Assembly: GCF_013408795.1 (NCBI RefSeq)
Contig: NZ_JACCCC010000001.1
Location: forward strand, 4,092,001 to 4,156,000
DNA from: Spinactinospora alkalitolerans
GTDB lineage: Bacteria; Actinomycetota; Actinomycetes; Streptosporangiales; Streptosporangiaceae
Length of the DNA stretch: 64,000 nucleotides
Direction: 5' to 3'
A program made the translations under genes and the position numbers. The notes beneath the pieces are model-generated. The model was not told the origin of the DNA, made no database searches, and saw only the letters and a list, made by a program, of their open reading frames with translations. Numbering within the stretch: the first letter of the stretch is position 1; every line of letters starts with the position of its first letter. Positions 20,199 to 28,660 of this stretch are shown one piece after another.

Positions 20199-20263
20199 TT
20201 CAATAAGCCTTTCCTAACTTTGGGACGCCTTACCTTAAAAAGCATTCCGAAAGGCTTGCCTAA
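20199..20263. promoter_or_regulatory. Three tandem DtxR/IdeR-like iron boxes upstream of ferritin
   Basis: Three 19-bp segments (20199-20217, 20219-20237, 20245-20263) each match about 12-13 of 19 positions of the iron-box consensus TTAGGTTAGGCTAACCTAA. The best core is AAAGGCTTGCCTAA. The region is notably AT-rich for this genome. In mycobacteria, IdeR bound at tandem upstream boxes activates the ferritin gene when iron is plentiful; the same logic fits here. Matches were counted by eye. Confidence 0.6.
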
Positions 20264-20323
20264 GTGGCCGATATTACCTCTGCATTAATCGTTAATTGTT
20301 TGCCTGTGCGCTATTGTTGTCAT

Positions 20324-20884
20324 ATGACCGCCACGACGCACAGCACCGACCACGGCCTCTCCAAGTTCCATCGCCTCCTGCTCGACCAGGTACGACACGA
20401 GTTCACCGCGTCGCAGCAGTACATCGCGCTGGCCGTCTGGTTCGACGACCACGACCTCCCGCAACTGGCCCGGGTCTTCTACCGGCAGTCACTGGAGGAG
20501 CGCGACCACGCGATGATGATCGTGCGCTTCCTGATCGACAACGACGTGCCCACCACAATTCCGGGCATCGATGAAATCCGCAACGAATTCGACACCGCCC
20601 GCGACCTCGTCGCGCTCGCGCTGCGCCAGGAGCGCGAGGTGACCGACCAGTTCAACCTGCTGGCCAAGGTCGCCCGCGACGAGGGCGACCACATCGGCGA
20701 GCAGTTCCTCCAGTGGTTCCTGAAGGAGCAGGTCGAGGAGGTCGCCAAGATGTCGACGCTGCTGGCCGTCATCGACCGCGCCAACGGCAACCTCTTCGAC
20801 GTCGAGGGCTTCGTCGCCCGCGACATGCCCGACGAGACCGGCGACGCCACCGCCCCGGAGACCGCGGGACCCTCGCTGAGCTAG
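20324..20884 (+). CDS. Ferritin (bacterial non-heme ferritin, BfrB/Ftn type)
   Basis: Iron-storage shell subunit of 186 aa. The four-helix bundle has ferroxidase-site residues in HEFTASQQYIALAVWFDDHDL, SLEERDHAMMIVRFL and EGDHIGEQFLQWFLKEQVEE, followed by a tail of about 30 residues. The ATG at 20324 gives the natural start (MTATTHSTDHGLSKFH). A TATTGT -10-like hexamer at 20312-20317 is only 6 bases upstream, so the mRNA may be leaderless. No good -35 is visible, which fits activation from the iron boxes. Divergent from hisD. Confidence 0.93.
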   Translation: MTATTHSTDHGLSKFHRLLLDQVRHEFTASQQYIALAVWFDDHDLPQLARVFYRQSLEERDHAMMIVRFLIDNDVPTTIPGIDEIRNEFDTARDLVALALRQEREVTDQFNLLAKVARDEGDHIGEQFLQWFLKEQVEEVAKMSTLLAVIDRANGNLFDVEGFVARDMPDETGDATAPETAGPSLS

Positions 20885-20907
20885 GGCCCCGGGCACTCCG
20901 CGGTCCG

Positions 20908-20942
20908 CGCGCTTCCCCCGCCACGGCTCCGGGGGAAGCGCG
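20908..20942 (+). terminator. Ferritin terminator
   Basis: Perfect 13-bp stem, CGCGCTTCCCCCG (20908-20920) with CGGGGGAAGCGCG (20930-20942), loop of 9 bases, 24 bases after the ferritin stop. Confidence 0.75.
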
Positions 20943-20986
20943 GGTCGTCCCCAGGCACTTCGGCGAGTTTTGGGCATACTTGTTCA

Positions 20987-21664
20987 ATGCCCCATCGGCT
21001 GCCGCTGTTTCCGCTCGGGTCCGTGCTGTTCCCCGGACTGACGATGCCGCTGCACGTCTTCGAGGACCGCTACCGCAGGCTCATGACCGATCTGCTGGAT
21101 CTCCCGGCCGATGAGCCGCGGCGGTTCGGCATCGTCGGCATCGAACTGGGCCACGAGGTCGGCGAGACCTCGGCACACCAGTTGTCCGAGGTCGGCTGCA
21201 TCGCCGAGGTCCACACCGTCCACCGGCACGACGACGGGCGCTTCGACGTCGTCGTGGAGGGCGGCGGGCGCTTCCGCGTCGACGCGTTCGTCGACGCCGA
21301 CGACGAGCACCCCTACCTGCGCGCCGAGACGACCCACCTGCCCGACGAGCTGGGGGCCGACGCCGAGGCCCGCGCCGAGCGGGTCGGCCGGCTGTTCGCC
21401 CTCTACTGCGAACGGCTCAAGGGCATCGGCATCCCGGCCGAACCACCGGACGAGTTCCCGGCCGAACCGCTGCCGCTGTCCTACGCCGTCTCCGCGGCCA
21501 TGGTCCTGGACCAGCGCGAGAAGCAGGACCTGCTGGAGGCCGAACACGCCTCCGCCCGCCTGGAGCTGGCCTGCGACCTGCTGCGCCGCGAGAACCGGGT
21601 GCTCACGTCGCTGCCCACCCTGCCGGCCGGGCAGTTCATGCGCCGCGAGGTCAACCTCAATTGA
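20987..21664 (+). CDS. Lon N-terminal (substrate-binding) domain protein
   Basis: A 225-aa stand-alone LON substrate-binding domain, without AAA+ or protease parts. The N-terminal signature LPLFPLGSVLFPGLTMPLHVFEDRYR and the later GRFRVDAFVDADDEHPYL are typical. The C-terminal third is helical. Such PUA-like proteins are common in actinobacteria; their role is unclear, perhaps peptide or protein binding. ATG at 20987, shortly after the ferritin terminator. Confidence 0.85.
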   Translation: MPHRLPLFPLGSVLFPGLTMPLHVFEDRYRRLMTDLLDLPADEPRRFGIVGIELGHEVGETSAHQLSEVGCIAEVHTVHRHDDGRFDVVVEGGGRFRVDAFVDADDEHPYLRAETTHLPDELGADAEARAERVGRLFALYCERLKGIGIPAEPPDEFPAEPLPLSYAVSAAMVLDQREKQDLLEAEHASARLELACDLLRRENRVLTSLPTLPAGQFMRREVNLN

Positions 21665-21764
21665 CCCGGGCGGGCCGCCCCGGTCGGCGCCGCGCTCCCG
21701 GCGGTACCGGTAAGGTCGAACGCCGTAAGGGGCGGACCGCGGCGACGAGGAGGCCGGAGCAGCA

Positions 21765-22259
21765 GTGAGCGGGAAGGGCACACCGGCGACGGCCGCGGCG
21801 AGCCGCGCGAAGATCGAATTCAGCCTGCACGCCTACGCGGCATCGGAGGACCGGACCGGCGGTGCCTCCTACGGCGAGGAGGCCGCCGACGCCCTCGGGC
21901 TGTCCCCCGACAGGGTGTTCAAGACGCTCGTCGCCGAGGTCGACGGCACGTTGACCGTGGGCGTGGTCCCGGTCGGCGGCGCCCTGGACCTCAAGGCGCT
22001 GGCTGCGGTGACCGGCGGCAAGAAGGCGGTCATGGCCGACCCCGCCGACGCCGAGCGCGCCACCGGCTACGTCCGCGGCGGCATCAGCCCGCTCGGCCAG
22101 CGCAAGCGGCTGCGCACCGTCATCGACGCCTCCGCCACCGGGCACGACACGATCTTCGTCTCCGCCGGCCGCCGCGGCCTGCAGATGGAACTGGCGCCGC
22201 AGGACCTGATCCGGCTCACCCGGGCGACCCGCGGCCCGATCGGGACCGCGGCCGGATAG
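21765..22259 (+). CDS. ybaK: Cys-tRNA(Pro)/Cys-tRNA(Cys) deacylase YbaK
   Basis: A 164-aa trans-editing enzyme of the YbaK/EbsC family that hydrolyses mischarged Cys-tRNA(Pro). Family features include RVFKTLVAEVDG, the catalytic lysine region LKALAAVTGGKKAVMADP, GYVRGGISPLGQRKRLRTVID and the C-terminal GRRGLQMELAPQDL. The start is the GTG at 21765 behind a GGAGG-like site. It ends 28 bases from the convergent DUF2567 gene. Confidence 0.9.
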   Translation: MSGKGTPATAAASRAKIEFSLHAYAASEDRTGGASYGEEAADALGLSPDRVFKTLVAEVDGTLTVGVVPVGGALDLKALAAVTGGKKAVMADPADAERATGYVRGGISPLGQRKRLRTVIDASATGHDTIFVSAGRRGLQMELAPQDLIRLTRATRGPIGTAAG

Positions 22260-22286
22260 GGCCGACGCGCCTCTTCGGAGGCTGCG

Positions 22287-22907
22287 TCACCGGGGCCACT
22301 CGGCCGGGGCGCTCCCGTGCTCGGAGGCGTCGGTGCGCAGGTGCGGCAGGTCGTGGCGCCAGATGCTCACGGCGTCGAACAGGCCGAACTGCAGAACCGC
22401 CACGAAGGGCCACAGCAGCAGCGCGCTGTGGGAACGCAGTTGCAGGCCGGAGGAGATGACGTCGCCCCGCTCCGCGGCGGCGAGCGCGCGTTCGTAGTCG
22501 CCCGCGTCGAGGGCGACGCCGATGCCCCAGGCGATCAGCGAGGCGGCCACCGCGCCGACGGCGAGGCCGAGCAGCGTGGCCAGGCGCAGGTCCGCGCGCA
22601 GCCACGCCGCGAAGCGGTACTGCACGACGTAGCCGACGTAGCCGCACACCAGCCCGGCCACCAGCGTCATGATGGCGAAGTAGCCCTCGGCCGCGAACAA
22701 GGTCTCCGACACCGGGTAGGGCAGCGTCGTCCCCGACCCGGTCGCGGTCACCTCGGCGCGCGGCGCGATCATCCACCACAGCAGCCCCAGCGGCACGCCG
22801 AGCACCGTGACGGCGCCCAGTGCCGCGCCCCCCATGGCGAGCTGTCGCCCCATCACCGCAGGCCCATCCTGTTCCGCCCTCTCCCCGGTCTCCGGCGTCA
22901 CCGACAT
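22287..22907 (-). CDS. DUF2567-type integral membrane protein
   Basis: A 206-aa membrane protein with four predicted helices: near LGAVTVLGVPLGLLWWMIAP, FAIMTLVAGLVCGYVGYVV, LLGLAVGAVAASLIAWGIG and ALLLWPFVAVLQFGLFDAV. A soluble, acidic loop follows the third helix. The order and the TLPYPVSETLFAAEGYF motif after helix 1 match the actinobacterial DUF2567 family. Function unknown. Confidence 0.7.
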   Translation of the reverse strand: MSVTPETGERAEQDGPAVMGRQLAMGGAALGAVTVLGVPLGLLWWMIAPRAEVTATGSGTTLPYPVSETLFAAEGYFAIMTLVAGLVCGYVGYVVQYRFAAWLRADLRLATLLGLAVGAVAASLIAWGIGVALDAGDYERALAAAERGDVISSGLQLRSHSALLLWPFVAVLQFGLFDAVSIWRHDLPHLRTDASEHGSAPAEWPR

Positions 22908-22998
22908 CGCGCCGGATCGGCGCGCGCATCGAATGTATCCCCTGCCGCGGACCCGAAAACCAGTGGTGCCGGGGTGGGCGGGTCATGACAATGGCCGC

Positions 22999-23517
22999 AT
23001 GAGCACCGTCATCGATCCCCGCATCGCCCCGCCGGCGGCCGCCGACGAGCGCACCCTCCTCAACGCGTGGCTCGACCGGCACCGCGCCACCGTCAGGTAC
23101 AAATGCGCCGGGCTCGATCCCTCGCTCGCGGCCGCGGCCCCGCTGAGCGCGTCACCTCTGATGTCGATCGGCGGAATCGTCTCGCACCTGCGCTGGGTGG
23201 AGCACCTCTGGTTCGAGGTCATGCTGCTCGGCCTGCCCGACCGGGGCCCCTACACCTCCGACGACCCCGACGCCGAGTGGCGCCTCGGAGCCCGGCGCCC
23301 GCTGGCCGACCTCCTCGACGAGTACGACGCCCAGTGCGAGCGCTCCCGCGGGATCGCCGCGCGGGTGGAACTGTGCGGCGCGGCCCGGCGCTCCCCTCCC
23401 GGCGAGCAGCCGGCCACGCTGCGCTGGGTGCTGCTGCACATGCTGGAGGAGACCGCCCGGCACAACGGCCACCTCGACGTCCTCAGGGAAATGGCCGACG
23501 GCGTGACCGGCGACTGA
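22999..23517 (+). CDS. DinB-superfamily (DUF664) protein
   Basis: A 172-aa four-helix DinB-like protein. The start is the ATG at 22999 (MSTVIDPRIAPPAAADERTL); the frame to 22807 lies antisense to the neighbouring gene. Candidate metal ligands are His in GIVSHLRWVEHLWFE and His in MLEETARHNGHLD, the usual DinB positions. Members are often thiol-dependent (mycothiol) transferases in actinobacteria, but this one's substrate is unknown. Confidence 0.8.
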   Translation: MSTVIDPRIAPPAAADERTLLNAWLDRHRATVRYKCAGLDPSLAAAAPLSASPLMSIGGIVSHLRWVEHLWFEVMLLGLPDRGPYTSDDPDAEWRLGARRPLADLLDEYDAQCERSRGIAARVELCGAARRSPPGEQPATLRWVLLHMLEETARHNGHLDVLREMADGVTGD

Positions 23518-23606
23518 AGGCCGGGCTCCGTGCGCGCCCGCCCGGATCCGCCGCCGACCCTGGCGCCGCTCTCCACGCACGAGCGCCCGCCGCCCGGCCT
23601 CCGGCG

Positions 23607-24404
23607 TCACCCGTCGGCGTCCTCGTCGTCCCCGTCGCCGGCGTCCGCGGCGTCGTCCTCGGCCAGGATCCGGTAGAGCCCGCGCCGGGTGTCGGCCAGC
23701 AGCCGCTTGGCCCTGGCCGACTGCTCGGGCGTGCCGGCCTGGGCCACCTGGACCGCCGCCGCCGACAACTGCGCGGCCAGCCCGCTGATCTCGGCGAAGT
23801 CGGCGTGGGTGTCCTCGAACTCCTCGGCCACGGCCTCCCACGGCGGGGTGAGCTCCCCTGCGTTGTCCTCGACGTAGCGCCGGCCTTCGTCGCTGAGCTC
23901 GAACGGGCGGCGCCGGCCGCCGCCCGCGCTCTCGGCCGGGCGCACCAGGCCCTCGTCCTCCAACTGCTGCAGCATCGGATAGACCGAGCCCGGACTGGGC
24001 CGCCACGCGCCGCGGCTGCGCTCCCGGCCCTCCCGGATGATCTCGTAGCCGCTGCGCGGCTCCTCGGACAGCAGCAGCAGGATCCCGGTGCGCACGTCAC
24101 CGCGCCGGGCCCGGGGTCCGCGCCCCCGCCGCGGACCCCGGCCGCCGCCGAAGAAGAACTCGAACGGGCTGCCGCCGGGACCGAACGGGGGCTGGCCGCC
24201 CCACGGCCCGCCCGGCGGCCGCGGCGGGTGGAACCCTCCGCCGCGCGGACCGCCGCCCATGGCCATCCAGAACGGGCGCGGGCCGCAGTGGCGGTGGCCC
24301 CGCCGCCCCCCTCGTGCGCCCTCCTCGCCCTCGGGGACCTCCCAGCCGCCCTCCGTCCGGCGCGGATCGCCGCCCCACTTCCACGGCATCGCCATCGCCG
24401 CCAT
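23607..24404 (-). CDS. PadR-family transcriptional regulator
   Basis: A 265-aa regulator. Residues 1 to about 100 are an unusual Gly/Pro/Arg-rich segment (repeated PPRPPGGPWGG-like stretches). The PadR winged helix follows (GILLLLSEEPRSGYEIIREG, then PSPGSVYPMLQQLEDEGLV and the wing RRPFELSDEGRRYV). A helical dimerisation tail ends in an acidic stretch. The ATG at 24404 follows AAGGGGGAG; the frame to 24584 runs through the operator region and is not preferred. Two palindromes upstream suggest autoregulation. Target genes unknown. Confidence 0.85.
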   Translation of the reverse strand: MAAMAMPWKWGGDPRRTEGGWEVPEGEEGARGGRRGHRHCGPRPFWMAMGGGPRGGGFHPPRPPGGPWGGQPPFGPGGSPFEFFFGGGRGPRRGRGPRARRGDVRTGILLLLSEEPRSGYEIIREGRERSRGAWRPSPGSVYPMLQQLEDEGLVRPAESAGGGRRRPFELSDEGRRYVEDNAGELTPPWEAVAEEFEDTHADFAEISGLAAQLSAAAVQVAQAGTPEQSARAKRLLADTRRGLYRILAEDDAADAGDGDDEDADG

Positions 24405-24442
24405 CGCACACTCCCCCTTTTTACCCTTCGATAGGTCACCTG

Positions 24443-24469
24443 GTATCGAGATACTTCTACGATATATCG
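24443..24469. promoter_or_regulatory. Candidate PadR operator palindromes
   Basis: GTATCGAGATAC (24443-24454, arms GTATC/GATAC) and the perfect palindrome CGATATATCG (24460-24469) lie 39-65 bases before the padR ATG in an AT-rich island. They are placed to overlap the promoter, so autorepression is likely. Confidence 0.5.
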
Positions 24470-24517
24470 CTAATCTACCGCGGTCAACGGCCTTCTCCGG
24501 ATCCCCCCGGAAACGAC

Positions 24518-24557
24518 GACGGGCCCGCCACCCCCTACCGGGAGCGGCGGGCCCGTC
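24518..24557 (-). terminator. dnaE terminator
   Basis: Perfect 12-bp stem GACGGGCCCGCC (24518-24529) with GGCGGGCCCGTC (24546-24557), 16-base loop, starting 17 bases after the dnaE stop. Confidence 0.75.
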
Positions 24558-24573
24558 GCGGGCGCGGGCGCGG

Positions 24574-27500
24574 CTACACGCCACCGAGGCAGTTGGAGCC
24601 CAGCAGCGCCTTGAGGTCGCCCATCAGCTCCGGCGAAGGGCTGACCCGCAACCGGTCGTCCAGGGCGAACACCGTGGTCCGCGGTCCGTTGTGCACCTGC
24701 AGGTGCACCTGGGTCTGCCCCTGGTTGCGGGTGAGGATGTCGCGGAACTCGGTGATCGTCTCCCTGCGCACCCGGCCCAGCGGCATCGACACCACGACCG
24801 GCTGCTCCTGGCCGACCTGGGAGAGGTCGGGCTGGATGACCTCCATGGCGATGAGCTTGGGCGTGTCCTCGCGGCGGTCCAGGCGGCCCTTGATGAACAG
24901 CACCGCGTCCTCGGCCAGGACCTGCGAGCACAGCTGGTAGGTGTTGGGGAAGATCATGCAGTCGATGGCGCCGCCCAGGTCCTCCAGGTTGGCCATCGCC
25001 CAGGAGTTGCCCTGCTTGGTGACCTTGCGGGTCAGCCCCGACAGCAGACCGCCGACGGTGACCATGGTGCCGTCGGGGCGGTCGGCCAGCTCGGCGATGC
25101 CGCAGTCGGTGCTGGAGGACAGCAGCCCCTCCAGGCCGAGCAGCGGGTGGTCGGAGACGTAGAGGCCGAGCATCTCCCGCTCGAAGCTCAGCAGCGTGGT
25201 CTTGTCCCACTCCCCCTCGGGGATGTCGGGCACCACCTGGATGCCGGACTCCGGCTCGGCGATGCCGCCGAACAGGGAGTCCTGCCCGGCCGCCTCGGCG
25301 CGCTTGTGGCCGATGATGGCGTCGATCGCCTGCTCGTGGACCATCACCAGGCCCTTGCGCGGGTGGCTGAACTCGTCGAATGCCCCGGCCTTGACCAGCG
25401 ACTCCACGACCCGCTTGTTGCAGACCTGGGCCGGCACCTTGTCCAGGAAGTCGGCGAAGCCGCCGAACTTGCCCTTCTCCGTGCGGGCCTTGACGATGCC
25501 GTCGACGACGTTGCCGCCGACGTTGCGGATCGCCGAGAGCCCGAAGCGGATCTCGTCGGAGCCGCGCGGGGTGAAGGTGGAGTCGGACTCGTTGACGTCG
25601 GGCGGCAGCACCTTGATCTTCATGCGGCGGCACTCGTTGAGGTAGAGCGCGCTCTTGTCCTTGTCGTCGCCGACCGAGGTCAGCAGGCCCGCCATGTATT
25701 CGGCCGCGTAGTTGGCCTTGAGGTAGGCGGTCCAGTAGGAGATCAGGCCGTAGGCGGCGCTGTGCGCCTTGTTGAAGGCGTAGTCGGAGAAGGGGACCAG
25801 GATGTCCCACAGCGTCTTGATCGCCTCGTCGGAGAACCCGTTGGCCTTCATGCCCTCGCTGAAGGGCTTGAACTCCTTGTCCAGGACCTCCTTCTTCTTC
25901 TTGCCCATGGCCCGGCGCAGCAGGTCGGCCTGTCCGAGCGTGTACCCGGCGACCTGCTGGGCGATCTGCATGACCTGCTCCTGGTACACGATCAGGCCGT
26001 AGGTCGTGCCCAGGATGTCCTTGAGCGGTTCGGCCAGCTCCGGGTGGATCGGGGTGATCTCCTGCTGGCCGTTCTTGCGCAGCGCGTAGTTGATGTGGGA
26101 GTTGGCGCCCATCGGGCCCGGGCGGTACAGCGCGCCGACGGCGGAGATGTCCTCGAAGTGGTCGGGGCGCATCTGGCGCAGCAGGGAGCGCATCGGCCCG
26201 CCGTCGAACTGGAAGACCCCGAGGGTGTCGCCGCGGCCCAGGAGCTCGAAGGCCTTCTCGTCGTCCAGGGGCAGGCGGAGCAGGTCGACCTTCTCGCCCC
26301 GGTTGGCCTCGATGTTCTTCAGGCAGTCGTCGATGATGGTGAGGTTGCGCAGGCCCAGGAAGTCCATCTTCATCAGGCCGAGCGTTTCGCAGGTCGGGTA
26401 GTCGAACTGCGTGATGATGACGCCGTCGGAGTCGCGGCGCATCACCGGGATGTGGTCGGTGATGGTCTCCGAACTCATGATGACGCCGGCCGCGTGCACG
26501 CCGGTCTGGCGGATCAGGCCCTCGAGCCCCTGGGCGAGGTCCATGGCCTGCTTGACGTCGGTGTCCTCGTCGTAGAGCTTGCGCAGCTCGCCCGCCTCGC
26601 TGTAGCGGGAGTGCTTCTCGTCGAAGATGCCCGAGAGCGGGATGTCCTTGCCCATGACGGCGGGCGGGAACGCCTTGGAGACGCGGTCGCCCAGCGCGTA
26701 GGGGAAGCCCAGGACGCGCGAGGCGTCCTTGACGGCGGCCTTGGCCTTAATGGTGCCGAAGGTCGCGATCATGGCGACCTTGTCCTGGCCGTACTTCTCG
26801 GTGACGTAGCGGATGACGTCGCCGCGTCGGCGCTCGTCGAAGTCGATGTCGATGTCGGGCGGCGACTCGCGCTCGGGGTTGAGGAACCGCTCGAAGATCA
26901 GGCTGTGCGGCAGCGGGTCGAGGTCGGTGATGCCCAGCGCGTAGGCCAGCAGCGATCCCGCGGCCGAGCCGCGGCCCGGCCCCACCCGGATGCCGTTCTC
27001 CTTGGACCAGTTGATGAAGTCGGCCACCACGAGGAAGTAGGACGGGTAGCGCTTCTGGACGATGACGTCGATCTCGTACTCGGCCTGCTTGACGTAGTTG
27101 TCCGGAACCTCGTCGGGGAAGCGCCGCTCCAGGCCGCGCAGGACCTCCTTGCGGAAGAAGCCCTCCTCGGTCTCCCCCTCGGGGATGGGGTACTTCGGCA
27201 TGAGGTCGTAGTAGTCGAACATGCCGGAGGCGTCGACCATCTCGGCGATCTCCAGCGTGCTGCGGCACCCCTGCTGCCAGGCCTCGGAGGTGTCGATGGC
27301 GCGCATCTCGTCGGCGGTCTTGAGGAAGTAGCCGGAGCCGCCGAACTTGAACCGGTTGGGGTCGGCCAACTGCGACCCGGTCTGGATGCACAGCAGGGCG
27401 TCGTGGGCGTCGCGCTCGTTCTCGTAGGTGTAGTGCGAGTCGTTGGTGACGACGAAGCGCAGGCCGAGCTGCTTGGCGATCTCCACCAGGCCGTCGCGGA

Positions 27501-28098
27501 CCCGGCTCTCGATGTCGAGGCCGTGGTCCATGAGCTCGACGAAGTAGTTCTCCGGCCCGAAGATGTCGCGGTACCGGGCCGCGACCTTGATGGCCTCGTC
27601 GAACTGGCCGAGCCGCAGCCGGGTCTGCACCGCGCCAGAGGGGCACCCCGTCGTCGCGATGATCCCCTTGGCGTACTCGCTGATGAGCTCCATGTCCATG
27701 CGGGGCTTGCGGAAGTGGCCCTCGATGGAGGCCCGCGAGTTCAGCTTGAAGAGGTTGTGCAGGCCCTCCTTGTTCTGCGCCCACATCGTCATGTGGTTGA
27801 ACGCGCCGCCACCGGAGACGTCGTCGCTCTTCTGGCCCGGGTCGCCCCACCGGACCGGCTTCTTGTGGTGGCGCGACTCCGGCGCCACGTAGGCCTCGAC
27901 GCCGATGACCGGGGTGACGCCGGCGGCCCGGGCCTGCGTGTAGAAGTCGAAGGCGCCGTGCATGTTGCCGTGGTCGGTCATGGCGACGGCCGGCATCTTC
28001 TCCGCCTGCGCCACCTCGAACAACTGCTTCAGCCTGGCCGCTCCGTCGAGCATCGAGTACTCGGTGTGAACGTGCAGGTGGACGAAGGAGTCGGCCAT
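24574..28098 (-). CDS. dnaE: DNA polymerase III subunit alpha (DnaE1)
   Basis: Replicative polymerase catalytic subunit, 1174 aa, the normal length for actinobacterial DnaE1. The N-terminal PHP domain begins FVHLHVHTEYSMLDGA, with further metal-site motifs (MTDHGNMHGAFDFY). The polymerase core contains GPGRGSAAGSLLAYALGITDLDP and the catalytic aspartates in PPDIDIDFDERRRGDVIRYV. HhH and OB-fold regions follow (TMVTVGGLLSGLTRKVTKQG). The ATG at 28098 gives the family N-terminus; the open frame extends to 28881 only by chance. It is followed by a strong terminator. Confidence 0.97.
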   Translation of the reverse strand: MADSFVHLHVHTEYSMLDGAARLKQLFEVAQAEKMPAVAMTDHGNMHGAFDFYTQARAAGVTPVIGVEAYVAPESRHHKKPVRWGDPGQKSDDVSGGGAFNHMTMWAQNKEGLHNLFKLNSRASIEGHFRKPRMDMELISEYAKGIIATTGCPSGAVQTRLRLGQFDEAIKVAARYRDIFGPENYFVELMDHGLDIESRVRDGLVEIAKQLGLRFVVTNDSHYTYENERDAHDALLCIQTGSQLADPNRFKFGGSGYFLKTADEMRAIDTSEAWQQGCRSTLEIAEMVDASGMFDYYDLMPKYPIPEGETEEGFFRKEVLRGLERRFPDEVPDNYVKQAEYEIDVIVQKRYPSYFLVVADFINWSKENGIRVGPGRGSAAGSLLAYALGITDLDPLPHSLIFERFLNPERESPPDIDIDFDERRRGDVIRYVTEKYGQDKVAMIATFGTIKAKAAVKDASRVLGFPYALGDRVSKAFPPAVMGKDIPLSGIFDEKHSRYSEAGELRKLYDEDTDVKQAMDLAQGLEGLIRQTGVHAAGVIMSSETITDHIPVMRRDSDGVIITQFDYPTCETLGLMKMDFLGLRNLTIIDDCLKNIEANRGEKVDLLRLPLDDEKAFELLGRGDTLGVFQFDGGPMRSLLRQMRPDHFEDISAVGALYRPGPMGANSHINYALRKNGQQEITPIHPELAEPLKDILGTTYGLIVYQEQVMQIAQQVAGYTLGQADLLRRAMGKKKKEVLDKEFKPFSEGMKANGFSDEAIKTLWDILVPFSDYAFNKAHSAAYGLISYWTAYLKANYAAEYMAGLLTSVGDDKDKSALYLNECRRMKIKVLPPDVNESDSTFTPRGSDEIRFGLSAIRNVGGNVVDGIVKARTEKGKFGGFADFLDKVPAQVCNKRVVESLVKAGAFDEFSHPRKGLVMVHEQAIDAIIGHKRAEAAGQDSLFGGIAEPESGIQVVPDIPEGEWDKTTLLSFEREMLGLYVSDHPLLGLEGLLSSSTDCGIAELADRPDGTMVTVGGLLSGLTRKVTKQGNSWAMANLEDLGGAIDCMIFPNTYQLCSQVLAEDAVLFIKGRLDRREDTPKLIAMEVIQPDLSQVGQEQPVVVSMPLGRVRRETITEFRDILTRNQGQTQVHLQVHNGPRTTVFALDDRLRVSPSPELMGDLKALLGSNCLGGV

Positions 28099-28378
28099 GA
28101 CGCGATTACCCCATTGCGGCTCGGTGGACTGGTGGTGACTCACGAGCCTATGCCCGTCACGGCCTCTGCGGACCCGGTTCGCGGGGTCGGAAATCGCACG
28201 CGCCGCGCTCGCCCTGATGAGCGCCGTGCCACCGGCGTGTCGGGCCGGCCGCGGCGAGGAGGGCGCACCGGGCCGCCGGTGCCGGACGGGGCGGACGGGA
28301 GGGGCGGGAGCGCGCTCGCAGCCGGCGCGAAGCGCCGCGGGGAGGAGGCCGCGGACCATGCGCGGTCGCGGTGGCACG

Positions 28379-28428
28379 AAAAAGCGGGCCCCGGACCGTA
28401 TCCCCCTCAAGAACGGCTCAGGGCCCGC
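28379..28428 (-). terminator. Intrinsic terminator upstream of dnaE (minus strand)
   Basis: Read on the minus strand, GCGGGCCC (28428-28421) pairs with GGGCCCGC (28391-28384) and is followed directly by TTTTT. An inner CCGT/ACGG pairing is possible. It lies about 280 bases before the dnaE start and after no known gene, so it would end a short transcript or act in a long dnaE leader. A TATGTT -10-like hexamer at 28585-28580 could start such a transcript. Apart from this, the 28099-28660 gap holds no gene I can support. Confidence 0.5.
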
Positions 28429-28660
28429 GGCGCGACGGATGGTCGCGCGTCGTCCGCGGCGACGCCTCGGCCGGACGGTGCGGCGCGCACACCCCGGCCC
28501 CGGCGCTTGGGAAGGCCCCTCCCACGTCGGAGTCATGCCCCTCCCGACACTTCTCCTCCCCATTGCGCGGAACGCGTCCAACATAAATCGGCGCACGCGC
28601 TGGCCGCCACCGGATCCGTGGCCTGATACTTGATAGTTCCGGCCACGGAAGGGTCCACTG

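Noticed and set aside
22807-22998. N-terminal extension of the DUF664 protein
   Set aside because: It lies antisense to the DUF2567 gene and adds unconserved sequence; ATG 22999 matches the family start.
23519-23599. GGCCGGG/CCCGGCC pairing as a terminator between DUF664 and padR genes
   Set aside because: The arms are 7 bp with a loop of about 67 bases, too weak to call.
28418-28535. Possible small Arg-rich protein starting at minus-strand ATG 28535 after GGGAGGGG
   Set aside because: Despite a good ribosome site the frame runs through the hairpin and U-tract and on into dnaE-frame shadow; composition is not protein-like.
24088-28626. Open frame of 1512 codons on the plus strand opposite dnaE
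   Set aside because: It is the antisense shadow of dnaE in a GC-rich genome; it has no family resemblance or ribosome site, while dnaE is unmistakable.
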